In this document: piece by piece, positions 39,225-48,588 of the stretch
Position numbering within the stretch: position 1 is the stretch's first letter
How the letters are laid out: each line of letters starts with the position of its first letter
NCBI RefSeq assembly: GCF_027943945.1
Contig: NZ_AP027141.1
Span: 868,001 to 932,000, forward strand
DNA length: 64,000 nucleotides
Source: Microbacterium terricola
GTDB taxonomy: Bacteria; Actinomycetota; Actinomycetes; Actinomycetales; Microbacteriaceae
Direction of reading: 5' to 3'
Made by a program: the position numbers and the translations under genes
The notes under the pieces: generated by a model
Database searches by the model: none
The model's input: only the letters and a program-made list of their open reading frames with translations
Told to the model about the DNA's origin: nothing

Positions 39225-39698
39225 ATGCTGGGACAGCACCGCTACGCACTGCAGACCACCTGGACCGGGAACCGGGGGACGGGCACGAGCGGCTACCGCG
39301 ACTACGACCGCTCGGTCACGATCGCGGTCGCCGGCAAGCCGGAGCTGCTCGCCTCGTCCGACAAGCCCTTCCGCGGCGATCCCGCACGATGGAACCCCGA
39401 GGACCTGCTCCTCGCGTCGCTCAGCGAATGCCACCTGCTGTCGTACCTGCACGCGTGCGTGCAGGCGGGCGTGGTGGTCGTCGACTACAGCGACGAGGCG
39501 ACCGGAGTGATGGTCGAGGACGGCCGTGGGGGTGGCGCGTTCCAGGAGGTCGTGCTGCGGCCGCGCGTCACCGTCGCCGAGCCGGCGATGGTGCCCGCGG
39601 CCGAGGCCGCGCACGCGCAGGCGCGGGAGTGGTGCTTCATCGCGAACTCGGTGAACTTCCCGGTCCGGCACGAGCCGACCGTGGCGGTCGCCGGCTGA
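39225..39698 (+). CDS. OsmC-family protein
   Basis: 157 aa. OsmC/Ohr proteins reduce organic hydroperoxides with a Cys pair. The first Cys is in LSECHLLSYLHA (about 66), preceded by the family motif NPEDLLLASL. The second conserved position is CFIANSVNFPVRHEPTV near the C-terminus, with Cys about 143. It is closer to the YhfA/general OsmC branch than to Ohr. The ATG at 39225 follows a hexamer CACACT with the usual 6-nt spacing. Confidence 0.85.
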   Translation: MLGQHRYALQTTWTGNRGTGTSGYRDYDRSVTIAVAGKPELLASSDKPFRGDPARWNPEDLLLASLSECHLLSYLHACVQAGVVVVDYSDEATGVMVEDGRGGGAFQEVVLRPRVTVAEPAMVPAAEAAHAQAREWCFIANSVNFPVRHEPTVAVAG

Positions 39699-39721
39699 CG
39701 ACTGGCGGTCGCCGGCTGACG
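39682..39721. repeat. 21-bp tandem duplication spanning the osmC stop codon
   Basis: Two copies of TGGCGGTCGCCGGCTGACG at 39682-39700 and 39703-39721 (period 21 bp). The first copy encodes the last residues and stop of the OsmC protein; the second lies in the 31-bp gap before the end of glpK. Confidence 0.85.
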
Positions 39722-39729
39722 CCGGTCGG

Positions 39730-41244
39730 TCACCGCACGTCGGCGTCGACCCAGCCCATCGAGGTGTCGACCGCCTTGCGCCAGAGGCGCAGCATCCGAT
39801 CGCGCTCGGCCGCGTCCATCGTCGGCTCCCAGCGGGCGCCCTCGCGCCAGTTCTCGCGCAGCTCGTCCAGGCCAGACCACATGCCGACCGCCAGGCCTGC
39901 GGCATAGGCGGCACCGAGGGCCGTGGTCTCGGCGACCACCGGACGCACCACCGGCACGCCGAGCACATCGGCCTGGAACTGCATCAGCGCGCTGTTCACC
40001 GTCATGCCGCCGTCGACCTTGAGCTCGGCGAGCTCGACGCCGGCGTCGGCCACGACCGCATCGAGCACGTCGCGTGACTGGAACGCGGTGGCCTCCAGGG
40101 CCGCCCGCGCGATGTGGCCCTTGTTCGCGAACCGGGTGAGGCCCACGATCGCGCCGCGGGCGTCCGGCCGCCAGTACGGCGCGAACAGTCCCGAGAAGGC
40201 CGGCACGAAGTAGACGCCGCCGTTGTCTTCGACACTGAGGGCCAGCTGCTCGACGTCCTCCGAGCGCCTGATCACGCCGAGCTGGTCGCGCAGCCACTGG
40301 ATGAGCGAGCCGGTGACGGCGATCGAGCCCTCGAGGGCGTAGCGGGCCGGCTCCTCGCCGAGCTGATACCCGACCGTGGTGAGCAGGCCGTTGCGGGAGC
40401 GCACGATCTCCTCGCCCGTCTGGAAGATCAGGAAGTTGCCGGTGCCGTAGGTGTTCTTGCTCTCGCCCTGGTCGAACGCCACCTGCCCGAACGTCGCCGC
40501 CTGCTGGTCGCCGAGGATGCCGGCGACAGGTGTCTCGCGCAGCAGCGACGAGCTCCTCGCGACGCCGTACACCTCGCTCGATGAGCGGATCTCGGGCATC
40601 ATCGAGCGCGGCACGCCGAACGCTGCCAGGATGTCGTCGCGCCAGGCGAGGGTGCGCAGGTCCATGAACAGGGTCCGGGACGCGTTGGTGACGTCGGTCG
40701 CGTGGACGCCGCCGTCGGGCCCGCCGGTGAGATTCCACAGCACCCAGGTGTCGGGCGTGCCGAAGAGCAGGTCGCCCGCCTCCGCGCGTTCGCGTGCGCC
40801 TTCGACGTTCTCGAGGATCCACGCGACCTTGGTGCCGGAGAAGTAGGTGGCCAGCGGCAGGCCGACATCGTCGGCGAAGCGGTCGACGCCGCCGTCCGCA
40901 GCCAGGCGGTCGACGATCGGCTGGGTCCGGGTGTCCTGCCACACGATGGCGTTGTGCACCGGCTCGCCGGTGTGCCGATCCCACACCACGGCCGTCTCGC
41001 GCTGGTTCGTGATCCCGACGGCCGCCAGGTCGTGCCTGGTCAGGTTCGCCCTCGCGAGGGCCAGGCCGACGACCTCCTGCACATTGCGCCAGATCTCCTG
41101 CGGATCGTGCTCGACCCAGCCGGGCCGCGGCAGGATCTGCTCGTGCTCCTTCTGGCCGGACGAGACCACGCGACCGCGCCGGTCGAAGATGATCGCCCTC
41201 GTCGAGGTGGTGCCCTGATCGATCGCGATCACGTGGTCTGCCAT
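39730..41244 (-). CDS. glpK: Glycerol kinase
   Basis: 504 aa, FGGY family. It phosphorylates glycerol to glycerol-3-phosphate. [15 protein letters not shown] is the N-terminal phosphate-1 loop, GITNQRET and the signature stretch [13 protein letters not shown] / [15 protein letters not shown] are present, and [18 protein letters not shown] is the FGGY C-terminal motif. The ATG at 41244 lies inside the 3' end of glpD (16-bp overlap), so the two are translationally coupled. No glpF uptake gene is adjacent. Confidence 0.96.
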   Translation of the reverse strand: MADHVIAIDQGTTSTRAIIFDRRGRVVSSGQKEHEQILPRPGWVEHDPQEIWRNVQEVVGLALARANLTRHDLAAVGITNQRETAVVWDRHTGEPVHNAIVWQDTRTQPIVDRLAADGGVDRFADDVGLPLATYFSGTKVAWILENVEGARERAEAGDLLFGTPDTWVLWNLTGGPDGGVHATDVTNASRTLFMDLRTLAWRDDILAAFGVPRSMMPEIRSSSEVYGVARSSSLLRETPVAGILGDQQAATFGQVAFDQGESKNTYGTGNFLIFQTGEEIVRSRNGLLTTVGYQLGEEPARYALEGSIAVTGSLIQWLRDQLGVIRRSEDVEQLALSVEDNGGVYFVPAFSGLFAPYWRPDARGAIVGLTRFANKGHIARAALEATAFQSRDVLDAVVADAGVELAELKVDGGMTVNSALMQFQADVLGVPVVRPVVAETTALGAAYAAGLAVGMWSGLDELRENWREGARWEPTMDAAERDRMLRLWRKAVDTSMGWVDADVR

Positions 41245-42935
41245 GAATGCTCCATCTCCACCCGGTGGTCGCGCCGCAGCACCTCGACCGTGTCGGCCAC
41301 CTCGGCCTCTTGCCGTTCGGCATCCCACTCGACGGCCTCGCCCGCCGCCTCGGCGAGCTGTCGCAGCATCCCCTCCGTGACGCCGCCGACGAACGCGATG
41401 CCGGTGCGCCGCAGGACGATGTCGGTGAGGTGCACGACATGCTCGGTGCGGGCGATGTGCGCGATCTCGGCGGCGAAGTAGCCCGGCACGAGTTCGAGCT
41501 CGGCGGCGCCGACCGGGATCGCGGCGAGCACGTCGCTCGCGCGGGTCCCGTACCGCTCGAGGAGGGCCGCGGCGATCGCCGGATCATGCCCCTGCGCGTT
41601 GGCGCTGACCCAGTCGCGCCGGCCGCGCGCGGTGCGCGGATAGCCCTTGCCGCCGCCGATCGGCAGACGGGCGGTGCTCACCGCGTGTGCGCGGCCCAGC
41701 GCGGCCATGGTGCGGGAGCTGAGGTGCTCGGCGACCGCCCGGAACGTCGTCCACTTGCCGCCCACCAGGCTGAGGAGGGGGATCCCCGCGACCGCCGACT
41801 GCTCGATGCGGTAGTCGCGGGACACGAACCCCGGTGCGGTGTCGTCGTGCCGGGGGAGCGGGCGGATGCCCGCGAACGTGTACACGATGTGCGAGGCGTC
41901 GACCGGGATGGACGGGAAGACGTGCCCGATCAGGTCGAAGAAGTACGCGATCTCGTCGTCCGTGCAGACGACGGGGGCGGCCGGATCGGCGTCGACGTCG
42001 GTTGTCCCGACCAGCACTCTCCCGCGCAGCGGGTAGATCAGCACGATGCGGCCGTCGGAATGCTCGAAGAACAGCTCGCGGCCGCCCGTCGCCTCCAGCA
42101 GGGCAGGGCAGTCGAGCACGATGTGCGACCCCTTCGTGCCGCCCATGTACCGGCTCGGCGCGCCCAGCGCGCCACCGGTCAGGTCGGTCCACGGGCCGCT
42201 CGCATTCACGACGACCCGCGCCGTCATCTCGAACTCCGCCCCCGTCTCCGCGTCGCGCAGGCGCACCGCGGCGCCGTTCCGGCCGACGGCTGCGACGTAG
42301 TTCGCGGCGCGGGCCCGCGAGCCGCCGTCCGCCAGCCCGTCGTGCAGGACGTCCAGCGCCAGGCGCTCCGGGTCGCGCATCGACGCGTCGAAGTAGGTCG
42401 CGGTGTAGCGGATGCCGGGGTTGAGCTCGGGAAGCTCCTCGAGCGACCGGGTGCGCCCGCGGAAGCGGTGCCGCGGCACGGTGCCGCCGTCGCGTGAGAA
42501 CAGGTCGTAGATGACCAGCCCGATCTTGATCAGGAGCGCGCCCCGCTCCCGCCGCTTGCCGCGGCCGTGCGTGACCAGGAGGCGGAACGGGGCGGAGAGG
42601 ATGCCGGAGAACGTGGAGAAGATCGGGATGGTGGTCTCCAGCGGCTGCACGTAGTGCGGCGCTGTGCGCAGCATCCGGTTCCGCTCGGTCACCGCCTCCT
42701 TCACGAGACGGAACTCGCCGTTCTCGAGATAGCGGATCCCGCCGTGGACCATGTGGCTGGACGCCGACGACGCCCCCGACACGTAGTCGCCGCGCTCGAC
42801 GAGGGCGACGTCCACGCCCTGGAGCGCGAGATCGCGGAACGTCGCGATGCCGTTGATCCCGCCGCCGATCACCAGCACATCGGCGTGGGGTCGTTCACGA
42901 AGTCTCGTGACCTCTGCGCGTTCGGCCTGCCCCAC
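41229..42935 (-). CDS. glpD: Aerobic glycerol-3-phosphate dehydrogenase
   Basis: 568 aa flavoprotein feeding electrons from glycerol-3-phosphate to the quinone pool at the membrane. The FAD-binding [21 protein letters not shown] is near the N-terminus, [13 protein letters not shown] is the first family signature and [13 protein letters not shown] the second. GTG 42935 is chosen because GGGGAGG lies 5 nt upstream; the ATG at 42992 would add 19 unlike residues. It is first in the glpD-glpK operon. Confidence 0.94.
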   Translation of the reverse strand: MGQAERAEVTRLRERPHADVLVIGGGINGIATFRDLALQGVDVALVERGDYVSGASSASSHMVHGGIRYLENGEFRLVKEAVTERNRMLRTAPHYVQPLETTIPIFSTFSGILSAPFRLLVTHGRGKRRERGALLIKIGLVIYDLFSRDGGTVPRHRFRGRTRSLEELPELNPGIRYTATYFDASMRDPERLALDVLHDGLADGGSRARAANYVAAVGRNGAAVRLRDAETGAEFEMTARVVVNASGPWTDLTGGALGAPSRYMGGTKGSHIVLDCPALLEATGGRELFFEHSDGRIVLIYPLRGRVLVGTTDVDADPAAPVVCTDDEIAYFFDLIGHVFPSIPVDASHIVYTFAGIRPLPRHDDTAPGFVSRDYRIEQSAVAGIPLLSLVGGKWTTFRAVAEHLSSRTMAALGRAHAVSTARLPIGGGKGYPRTARGRRDWVSANAQGHDPAIAAALLERYGTRASDVLAAIPVGAAELELVPGYFAAEIAHIARTEHVVHLTDIVLRRTGIAFVGGVTEGMLRQLAEAAGEAVEWDAERQEAEVADTVEVLRRDHRVEMEHSWQTT

Positions 42936-43007
42936 GTCGCCTCCCCGCGTCGTCCTGTCTGCTAGCGAAACCCATTGCAGGGCAGGAGGCAAGCCGACAG
43001 GCCCAGG

Positions 43008-43832
43008 TCACAGACGTTCGTGGGGAAGGACCTGCTTGATGCGCTCGATCGGGGTGTGCGCGGGAGGCTCGTTGTAGGCGCCGGCGAGCTCCTGCCCGGA
43101 GAGGGCGTGGATGGCGGCCATGATCTCGTCGGTGGCCAGCCGGCGCGCCCGACCGGAGTTGGCTGCGCCGTGGCGGGTGACGTCGATCGGCTCGCCGAAC
43201 TTGACGGTGATGCGTGCGCGCAGCGACGGGAGCTTGGCGCCGACGGGCATGGCCGCGTCCGTGCCGATCAGGCCGACGGGGACGATCGGCGCACCGGTCT
43301 GCAGCGCGAGGAACGCCACGCCGGTCCGGCCCTTGTAGAGGCGGCCGTCGAGCGAACGGGTGCCCTCGGGATACAGCGCGACGGCGCTGCCCTCCTCGAG
43401 CAGCTGACGCTGCTGGTCGAGTGCGTCCAGTGCCGCCTGCCCCGCACCGCGCTCCACCGCGATCGCGCCGATGGACGTGAAGAACTCGCGGCTGATCCAG
43501 CCCGAGAAGCCGGTGCCGTCGAAGTAGCTGGCCTTCGCGAGGAAATGCACGGGGCGCGGAGCGGCCACCGGGATCGCGATCGAGTCGATGAACGACAGGT
43601 GGTTGCTGGCGAAGATCACCGGTCCCGTGCGCGGGACGTTGTCCTTGCCCTCGATGCGCGGGCGGTAGATCAGCCGTGCGAGCGGGTTGATGACGCCGCG
43701 GCCGAGCTTGTACGTGAGGCTCGCGCGCCGGACCGGGGATGCTGCCTGCTCGATGTCGGCGGAGACCTCGGAGGGGGCGGGGGAGACGGGGTGATCGGCC
43801 TCTGCGGGCTCGCTCGTCTCCTCGGATGTCAC
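43008..43832 (-). CDS. 1-acyl-sn-glycerol-3-phosphate acyltransferase (PlsC family)
   Basis: 274 aa. It acylates lysophosphatidic acid to phosphatidic acid. The motif I block NHLSFIDSIAI (NHxxxxD), motif II around GFSGWISREFF, motif III YPEGTRSLDGRLYKGRTGVA and motif IV IVPVGLIG are in order. Residues 1-35 are acidic, Ser/Pro-rich and probably disordered. GTG 43832 is favoured because TACCCT ends 6 nt upstream; the ATG at 43871 is the alternative. Its product uses glycerol-3-phosphate-derived lipid, metabolically close to glpDK. Confidence 0.88.
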   Translation of the reverse strand: MTSEETSEPAEADHPVSPAPSEVSADIEQAASPVRRASLTYKLGRGVINPLARLIYRPRIEGKDNVPRTGPVIFASNHLSFIDSIAIPVAAPRPVHFLAKASYFDGTGFSGWISREFFTSIGAIAVERGAGQAALDALDQQRQLLEEGSAVALYPEGTRSLDGRLYKGRTGVAFLALQTGAPIVPVGLIGTDAAMPVGAKLPSLRARITVKFGEPIDVTRHGAANSGRARRLATDEIMAAIHALSGQELAGAYNEPPAHTPIERIKQVLPHERL

Positions 43833-43838
43833 CCGTTG

Positions 43839-43844
43839 AGGGTA
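43839..43844 (-). promoter_or_regulatory. -10 hexamer of a leaderless promoter (plsC-like gene)
   Basis: Reverse-strand TACCCT, 6 nt before the GTG at 43832. Confidence 0.5.
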
Positions 43845-43948
43845 CTCCTGAATCCATGCCCCGGTCGGCATAGGGCATTCTCAGCACGGGCAGGGGAAAT
43901 GTGCGGGAAGATAGAGGATCCCTTCATCCCACTTCTGAGGTCTTCTTC

Positions 43949-44917
43949 GTGCGCATTCGTCCGCTTGTCGCCCTGTCCGCCGTCGCCGTCACAGCGCTCC
44001 TCCTCGCCGGCTGCTCGTCGTCGGGCGACCCCGAGGCGTCGCCGACGCCGTCGTCGACCGACTCCGAGTGCCTGCTCGACGCCCAGCCCGGCGCCGACTC
44101 CGACGCGATCACGGTGGCCGGCGAGGCTCCTGAGCTCGACGCCACGGTTCCCGCCGACCTCGGCTTCGAAGACATCCAGCGCACGATCGTGAGCGAGGGC
44201 GACGGCGACGAGCTGCACGTGGGCGACCTCGTGTCCGGCGCGTACGAGTTCTACGACGGCGCCTCGGGCAAGCGCCTGGAGACCTCCGTCGACACGTCGG
44301 CCGACGAGTCCGGGCTGGTCCCGATCCTGCTGGACGCCAGCGCCTACTCGGTGTTCGTCGCGGCGCTCGAGTGCGCCCCGCTCGGCTCGACCGCCGCCAT
44401 CACCATCCCCGGCTCCGCCTTCGGCGAGGGCGGCAGCTCGGTGGCGCTCGTCGCGCAGGGCGTGGAGAAGCTGCCCACGCAGGCCACCGGTGAGGACGTC
44501 GCTCCCACGGACGGCATGCCGACGGTGACGCTCGCCGAGGACGGCGCGCCCACCATCGAGCTGCCGGGCGGCGACGCCCCGACCAAGACCGAGGTCGCCC
44601 AGCTGAAGAAGGGCGACGGCGCGGTCGTCAAGGAGGGCGACACCGTCTTCGTGCAGTACACCGGCGTGAAGTGGTCGGACGGCACCGTGTTCGACTCCTC
44701 GTGGGAGCGCGGCGCCCCCACGGCCTTCCCGACCACCGGCGTGGTCGCGGGCTTCAAGCAGGCCCTCGAGGGTCAGGCCGTCGGCTCGCAGGTCATCGCG
44801 GTGATCCCGCCGGCGGACGGCTACGGCGAGGGCGAGATCAACGAGGACGACCTGGTCGGCGAGACCCTCGTCTTCGTCGTCGACATCCTCGGCACGCAGC
44901 GGGCCGTCACCCAGTAG
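43949..44917 (+). CDS. FKBP-type peptidyl-prolyl isomerase lipoprotein
   Basis: 322 aa. Signal peptide with lipobox LLLAGC (lipidated Cys about residue 22), a Ser/Pro/Thr linker, and two FKBP-like modules. The second (about 225-320) is intact: [47 protein letters not shown]. The first (about 50-165) keeps the outline ([34 protein letters not shown]) but is degenerate. It acts on proteins outside the membrane. GTG 43949 gives the correct signal peptide length. Confidence 0.9.
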   Translation: MRIRPLVALSAVAVTALLLAGCSSSGDPEASPTPSSTDSECLLDAQPGADSDAITVAGEAPELDATVPADLGFEDIQRTIVSEGDGDELHVGDLVSGAYEFYDGASGKRLETSVDTSADESGLVPILLDASAYSVFVAALECAPLGSTAAITIPGSAFGEGGSSVALVAQGVEKLPTQATGEDVAPTDGMPTVTLAEDGAPTIELPGGDAPTKTEVAQLKKGDGAVVKEGDTVFVQYTGVKWSDGTVFDSSWERGAPTAFPTTGVVAGFKQALEGQAVGSQVIAVIPPADGYGEGEINEDDLVGETLVFVVDILGTQRAVTQ

Positions 44918-44950
44918 CCCGCGTCTCCGAGCCGGGGATCAGGCGCTGGC

Positions 44951-44956
44951 TAGGCT
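44951..44956 (+). promoter_or_regulatory. -10 hexamer of a leaderless promoter (dxr)
   Basis: TAGGCT ends 7 nt before the ATG at 44964. Confidence 0.55.
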
Positions 44957-44963
44957 GGAGCCC

Positions 44964-46046
44964 ATGCGTCGCGTCCTCATCCTCGGCTCCACCGGCTCGA
45001 TCGGCACGCAGGCGCTGGATGTGATCCGCGCCAACCCGCAGCGCTTCGAGGTGGTCGGACTCTCCGCCGGCTCGCAGCGGGAGGCCCTCGCCGCCCAGGC
45101 GGCGGAGTTCGGCGTCGAGTACACGGCGCTCGGCGCGGCCGAGGCCGAACAGCTCGTGCACGACGTCGAGGCCGATGTCGTGCTCAACGGCATCACCGGG
45201 TCCGTCGGCCTGGGGCCGACGCTCGCCGCGCTCGCGGCGGGGCGGACGCTCGCGCTGGCCAACAAGGAGTCGCTGATCGTGGGCGGCGACCTGGTGACGG
45301 CGCTCGCCGGCCCCGGCCAGATCGTGCCGGTCGATTCCGAGCACTCCGCCATCGCGCAGGCGCTGCGCGCGGGCCAGCAGGGGGAGGTCCGGCGACTGGT
45401 GCTGACAGCATCCGGAGGCCCCTTCCGCGGCCGCACCCGCGCCGAGCTGGCCGACGTCACCCCGGCGCAGGCGCTCGCCCACCCGACGTGGGACATGGGC
45501 CGCGTGGTCACGACGAACTCGTCGACCCTCGTGAACAAGGGGCTCGAGGTCATCGAGGCGCACCTGCTGTTCGGGGTGCCCTACGACGAGATCGACGTGG
45601 TGGTCCACCCGCAGTCGATCGTGCACTCGATGGTCGAGTTCGTCGACGGGTCGACGATCGCCCAGGCCTCGCCGCCCGATATGCGGCTGCCGATCTCGCT
45701 CGGGCTCGGCTGGCCGAACCGCGTCGGCGGGGTGGGCCGCCCGCTGGACTGGACCGTCGCCTCATCCTGGACGTTCGAGCCGCTCGACGACGAGGCGTTC
45801 CCCGCGGTGCGCCTCGCGAAGCGCGTCGGGAGAGCCGGCGGCACCTACCCGGCGGTGTTCAACGCCGCCAATGAGCAGGCCGTCGACGCGTTCCACGAGG
45901 GACGGCTGTCGTACCTCGGCATCCTCGACACGGTCGACCGGGTCGTCGATGCGCACGAGCCACCCGACGCGCTCACCCGCGAGAGCCTGGCCGCGGCGGA
46001 GGAATGGGCTCGCGCCGCCGCCGATCGCGCGATCGCCGCGACTTGA
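44964..46046 (+). CDS. dxr: 1-deoxy-D-xylulose-5-phosphate reductoisomerase
   Basis: 360 aa. Second step of the MEP isoprenoid pathway (DXP to MEP, with NADPH). The NADPH loop [29 protein letters not shown], the metal and catalytic motif [23 protein letters not shown] and [23 protein letters not shown] (metal and substrate site) are all present. Its pathway partner ispG lies 9.7 kb downstream. Confidence 0.96.
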   Translation: MRRVLILGSTGSIGTQALDVIRANPQRFEVVGLSAGSQREALAAQAAEFGVEYTALGAAEAEQLVHDVEADVVLNGITGSVGLGPTLAALAAGRTLALANKESLIVGGDLVTALAGPGQIVPVDSEHSAIAQALRAGQQGEVRRLVLTASGGPFRGRTRAELADVTPAQALAHPTWDMGRVVTTNSSTLVNKGLEVIEAHLLFGVPYDEIDVVVHPQSIVHSMVEFVDGSTIAQASPPDMRLPISLGLGWPNRVGGVGRPLDWTVASSWTFEPLDDEAFPAVRLAKRVGRAGGTYPAVFNAANEQAVDAFHEGRLSYLGILDTVDRVVDAHEPPDALTRESLAAAEEWARAAADRAIAAT

Positions 46047-46067
46047 GCCGCGCGGGGATGCTGCCGC

Positions 46068-47690
46068 TCAGTCCTCGGGCGGGTACGGTACCGGCCACGC
46101 GGGGTCGGGCACGGGCCAGCCGGCGGCCTTGAGGGCCCGGCGCGCCAGCTCGCGGGCCGAGTAGGGCGTCCGCACCCCGCGGATGTCGCGGTAGTCCTGG
46201 TGGCCGGGGCCGGCCCACAGGATCGCGTCGCCCTCGCCGACCATGCCCACTGCCGCGACGATCGCGGCCTCGGGCGGCGAGTACTCGTGGATCTCGGCGT
46301 CGGGCCTCGCGCGGCGGGCGCCCTCGATGAGGGTCGCCCGGATGCCGGACGGCTCCTCGAACCGGGGGTGGTGGTCGGTGATGACGAGGATGTCGCTGCC
46401 CTCGGCGGCCGTGCGGCCCATGTCGTGGCGCTTGGTGGCGTCGCGGTCGCCGTCGGCGCCCACGAGCATGAGGACCTTGCCGGGCGTCACCCGGCGGATC
46501 GCGGCCAGCGTCTTCTCGAAGGCGTCGGGGGAGTGGCCGAAGTCGACGTAGACGGCAGGGCCGTGCTCGCCGGAGACGAGCTGCGTGCGCCCTGGCAGGT
46601 GCGCGTCGATGCGGCCCCCATCGAGCGCGGCGACGAGGGACTCCCAGCTGTAGCCGCCCTCGAGGATCATCACGATCGCGAGGCCGGCGTTCGCGGCCAT
46701 GTGCCGCCCGATCACCGGAACGACGGTGGTGAGGGCGCGTCCGTCGGGGCCGACCAGGCGGAAGCGCGTTCCCTCCGGTCGCTCCTCCAGGATCTCGACG
46801 GTCCAGTCCGCGGCGGCGGCGGCATCCGCATCCGACGCGATCGCCGGCGTGCCGACCGTCACGTAGGGCACTTCGCAGCGGGCGGCGACCTCCGCGCCCG
46901 ACGCGGTGTCGAGGCAGATCACGGCGCGGCGCGACCGGTCAGGGCGGAACAGCGGCAGCTTCGCCTCGAAGTACTCGCGCATGTCCGCGTAGTCGTCGAG
47001 GTGGTCGTGCGAGAGGTTCGTGAAGCCGGCGACATCGAACACGATCCCGTCGACGCGTCGTCGACTCAGCGCCTGCGCGCTGACCTCGACGGCCACCGCC
47101 TCGACGCCCCGCTCGCGCATGAGCGCCAGCAGCGCGTGCATCTCGTACGCCTCGGGCGTCGTCAGGCGCGACACGACGACCTGCCCGGCGATGTGCCGCT
47201 CGGCGGTCGAGGACAGCCCGGTCGTCACGTCCAGCTGACCGAGGATGCCCTCGAGCAGGTGCGACACGCTGGTCTTGCCGTTCGTGCCGGTCGTGCCGAA
47301 CAGGGTGGGGAGTTCGTCATCGCGCCCGGTCGAGTAGACCCAGGCGGACAGCGCCCCGAGCACGCCGCGCGGGTCGTCGACGAGCACGACGGGCAGACCG
47401 CTGAATGCTGCGGCCTCCGCCCCGGCCTCGTCGGTGACGACCGCGACGGCGCCCTTCTCCGCGGCCGCCGCGGAGAACTCCGCGCCGTGCCGGTTGACGC
47501 CGCGGACGGCGACGAACACGTCGCCCTGGCGCAGATCAGCGGTGGCGAGGGTCAGTCCGGTGAGCTCCACACCCTCCAGGTCGCCGCGCACGCCGGTGCC
47601 GAACCGTTCGGCCAGCTGCACGAGCGTGTGGGTCGGCGGTGCGTCCGGCCGGAGCACGGGGGGCAGGTTGGAGGGAGCATCGTTCGCCAT
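46068..47690 (-). CDS. murE: MurE-like Mur ligase
   Basis: 540 aa. ATP-dependent UDP-MurNAc-dipeptide ligase fold. The N-terminal domain has LATADLRQGDVFVAVRG; the P-loop is GTTGTNGKTS (about 132-141); TTPEAYEMHALLALM and YFEAKLPLF (candidate carbamylated Lys) follow. The third domain has VYVDFGHSPDAFEKTL. Where mDAP-adding enzymes read DNPR this protein reads HHPR (TDHHPRFEEPSGIR), and the GHE motif is GHQ, so a substrate other than mDAP is likely. Microbacterium-type walls use Lys, Orn or other residues (family knowledge). It is away from a dcw cluster and could be a paralogue. Confidence 0.75.
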   Translation of the reverse strand: MANDAPSNLPPVLRPDAPPTHTLVQLAERFGTGVRGDLEGVELTGLTLATADLRQGDVFVAVRGVNRHGAEFSAAAAEKGAVAVVTDEAGAEAAAFSGLPVVLVDDPRGVLGALSAWVYSTGRDDELPTLFGTTGTNGKTSVSHLLEGILGQLDVTTGLSSTAERHIAGQVVVSRLTTPEAYEMHALLALMRERGVEAVAVEVSAQALSRRRVDGIVFDVAGFTNLSHDHLDDYADMREYFEAKLPLFRPDRSRRAVICLDTASGAEVAARCEVPYVTVGTPAIASDADAAAAADWTVEILEERPEGTRFRLVGPDGRALTTVVPVIGRHMAANAGLAIVMILEGGYSWESLVAALDGGRIDAHLPGRTQLVSGEHGPAVYVDFGHSPDAFEKTLAAIRRVTPGKVLMLVGADGDRDATKRHDMGRTAAEGSDILVITDHHPRFEEPSGIRATLIEGARRARPDAEIHEYSPPEAAIVAAVGMVGEGDAILWAGPGHQDYRDIRGVRTPYSARELARRALKAAGWPVPDPAWPVPYPPED

Positions 47691-47699
47691 AGCCGTCCC

Positions 47700-47705
47700 A
47701 TTCTG
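47700..47705 (-). promoter_or_regulatory. -10 hexamer upstream of the murE-like gene
   Basis: Reverse-strand CAGAAT ends 9 nt before the ATG at 47690 and directly abuts the preceding stem-loop. Confidence 0.4.
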
Positions 47706-47740
47706 CCATCCGGGGAGGGGAGCCACCCCTCCCCGGATGG
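47706..47740 (-). terminator. Perfect 15-bp stem-loop after the ycnI-like gene
   Basis: CCATCCGGGGAGGGG (47706-47720), loop AGCCA, then CCCCTCCCCGGATGG (47726-47740), without a mismatch. It lies 14 bp after the ycnI stop and just before the murE promoter. No T-tract. Confidence 0.7.
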
Positions 47741-47754
47741 GCGGGGCGGGCCGG

Positions 47755-48468
47755 TCAGGCGCGGCGGCGACGCACCAGTGCGACGACGAGTGCAGCGACG
47801 CCGGCCGCGAGGCCTCCCGCGGCGAGCCAGCGCGCGACCGGGTCGGCGGTGACGGCGTCCGTCGACTCCGCAGCGGCGGCGTGCTCGTGCTCGCCGGACT
47901 CCTCGCTCGCGCTGCCGCCGTGGCCGTGCGCGTCACCGGTTTCGGCGACCGCGCCCACGGTGAGCAGCGGTGCGGGGCTCTCCAGCTCCTCCGGGTCCTG
48001 ATCGTCTGCGGCGACCTCGGTCCAGGCCGTCTCGCCGTCGACGCACTCCTGGGTGACGGGGAACACGAGGGTGGAGTCGGCCGCCCCCTCGGCGATCAGG
48101 GCGTCCAGGCTCACAGCGGCCGCGACGCCCGTCTCGACCGGCTCGTCCGCAGTGAAGGTGACCTGCGCGGCGGTGCCGTCTGCGCGCAGCTCGCGGCTGA
48201 TGGTCCATGCCCCGTCCAGCACGGGGGTGGCGGTGGCGACCCCGTCGGGGATGTCGATCACGACCGCCGTGGTGGGCGAGTCGTCGCAGCCGTGGCTGAA
48301 CGAGAAGCTGAGGCGCGTGGTGGTGCCGGCCGCCGCCTCCTCCGGGGTGACGTGCACGTGGGCGGAGGCGGCCAGGGGGACGGCGACGGCGAACGCGAGG
48401 CCGAGCGTGACGCCGGTGAGGGTGCGGGCGGTGCGTGCGCCGGAGCGCGCGGTGGTTCGAGGGGTCAT
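47755..48468 (-). CDS. ycnI: YcnI-family copper-binding protein (DUF1775)
   Basis: 237 aa. Signal peptide (about 1-32) with cleavage after ASA, leaving His as the first mature residue (HVHVTPEEA). An N-terminal His plus Glu is the copper site of YcnI in Bacillus. The DUF1775 beta-sandwich spans about 33-165 (FSFSHGCDDSPTTAV, VDGAWTISRELRA, TFTADEPVETG, FPVTQECVDGE). It is followed by a His-rich linker (DAHGHGGSASEESGEHEHAAA) and a C-terminal transmembrane anchor with Arg tail. Downstream of a small His-containing membrane protein on the same strand; likely copper handling. Confidence 0.88.
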   Translation of the reverse strand: MTPRTTARSGARTARTLTGVTLGLAFAVAVPLAASAHVHVTPEEAAAGTTTRLSFSFSHGCDDSPTTAVVIDIPDGVATATPVLDGAWTISRELRADGTAAQVTFTADEPVETGVAAAVSLDALIAEGAADSTLVFPVTQECVDGETAWTEVAADDQDPEELESPAPLLTVGAVAETGDAHGHGGSASEESGEHEHAAAAESTDAVTADPVARWLAAGGLAAGVAALVVALVRRRRA

Positions 48469-48478
48469 GGGGTCTTCC

Positions 48479-48514
48479 TGTTCGGCGCGCCTGCGCGCGC
48501 AGATGTTCGGCGCG
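48479..48514. repeat. Direct repeat flanking a palindrome upstream of ycnI
   Basis: TGTTCGGCGCG occurs at 48479-48489 and 48504-48514; between them is the palindrome CTGCGCGCGCAG (48491-48502). The element ends 11 bp upstream of the ycnI start codon (at 48468), so it overlaps the translation-start region of the transcript. Confidence 0.6.
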
Positions 48515-48588
48515 ACCGGGCGCGCACATGAGTGGGGTCGCGCTCCCTGAGAAGCGCGTCGGACGATGACACGTCCGCGTGGGTTCAC

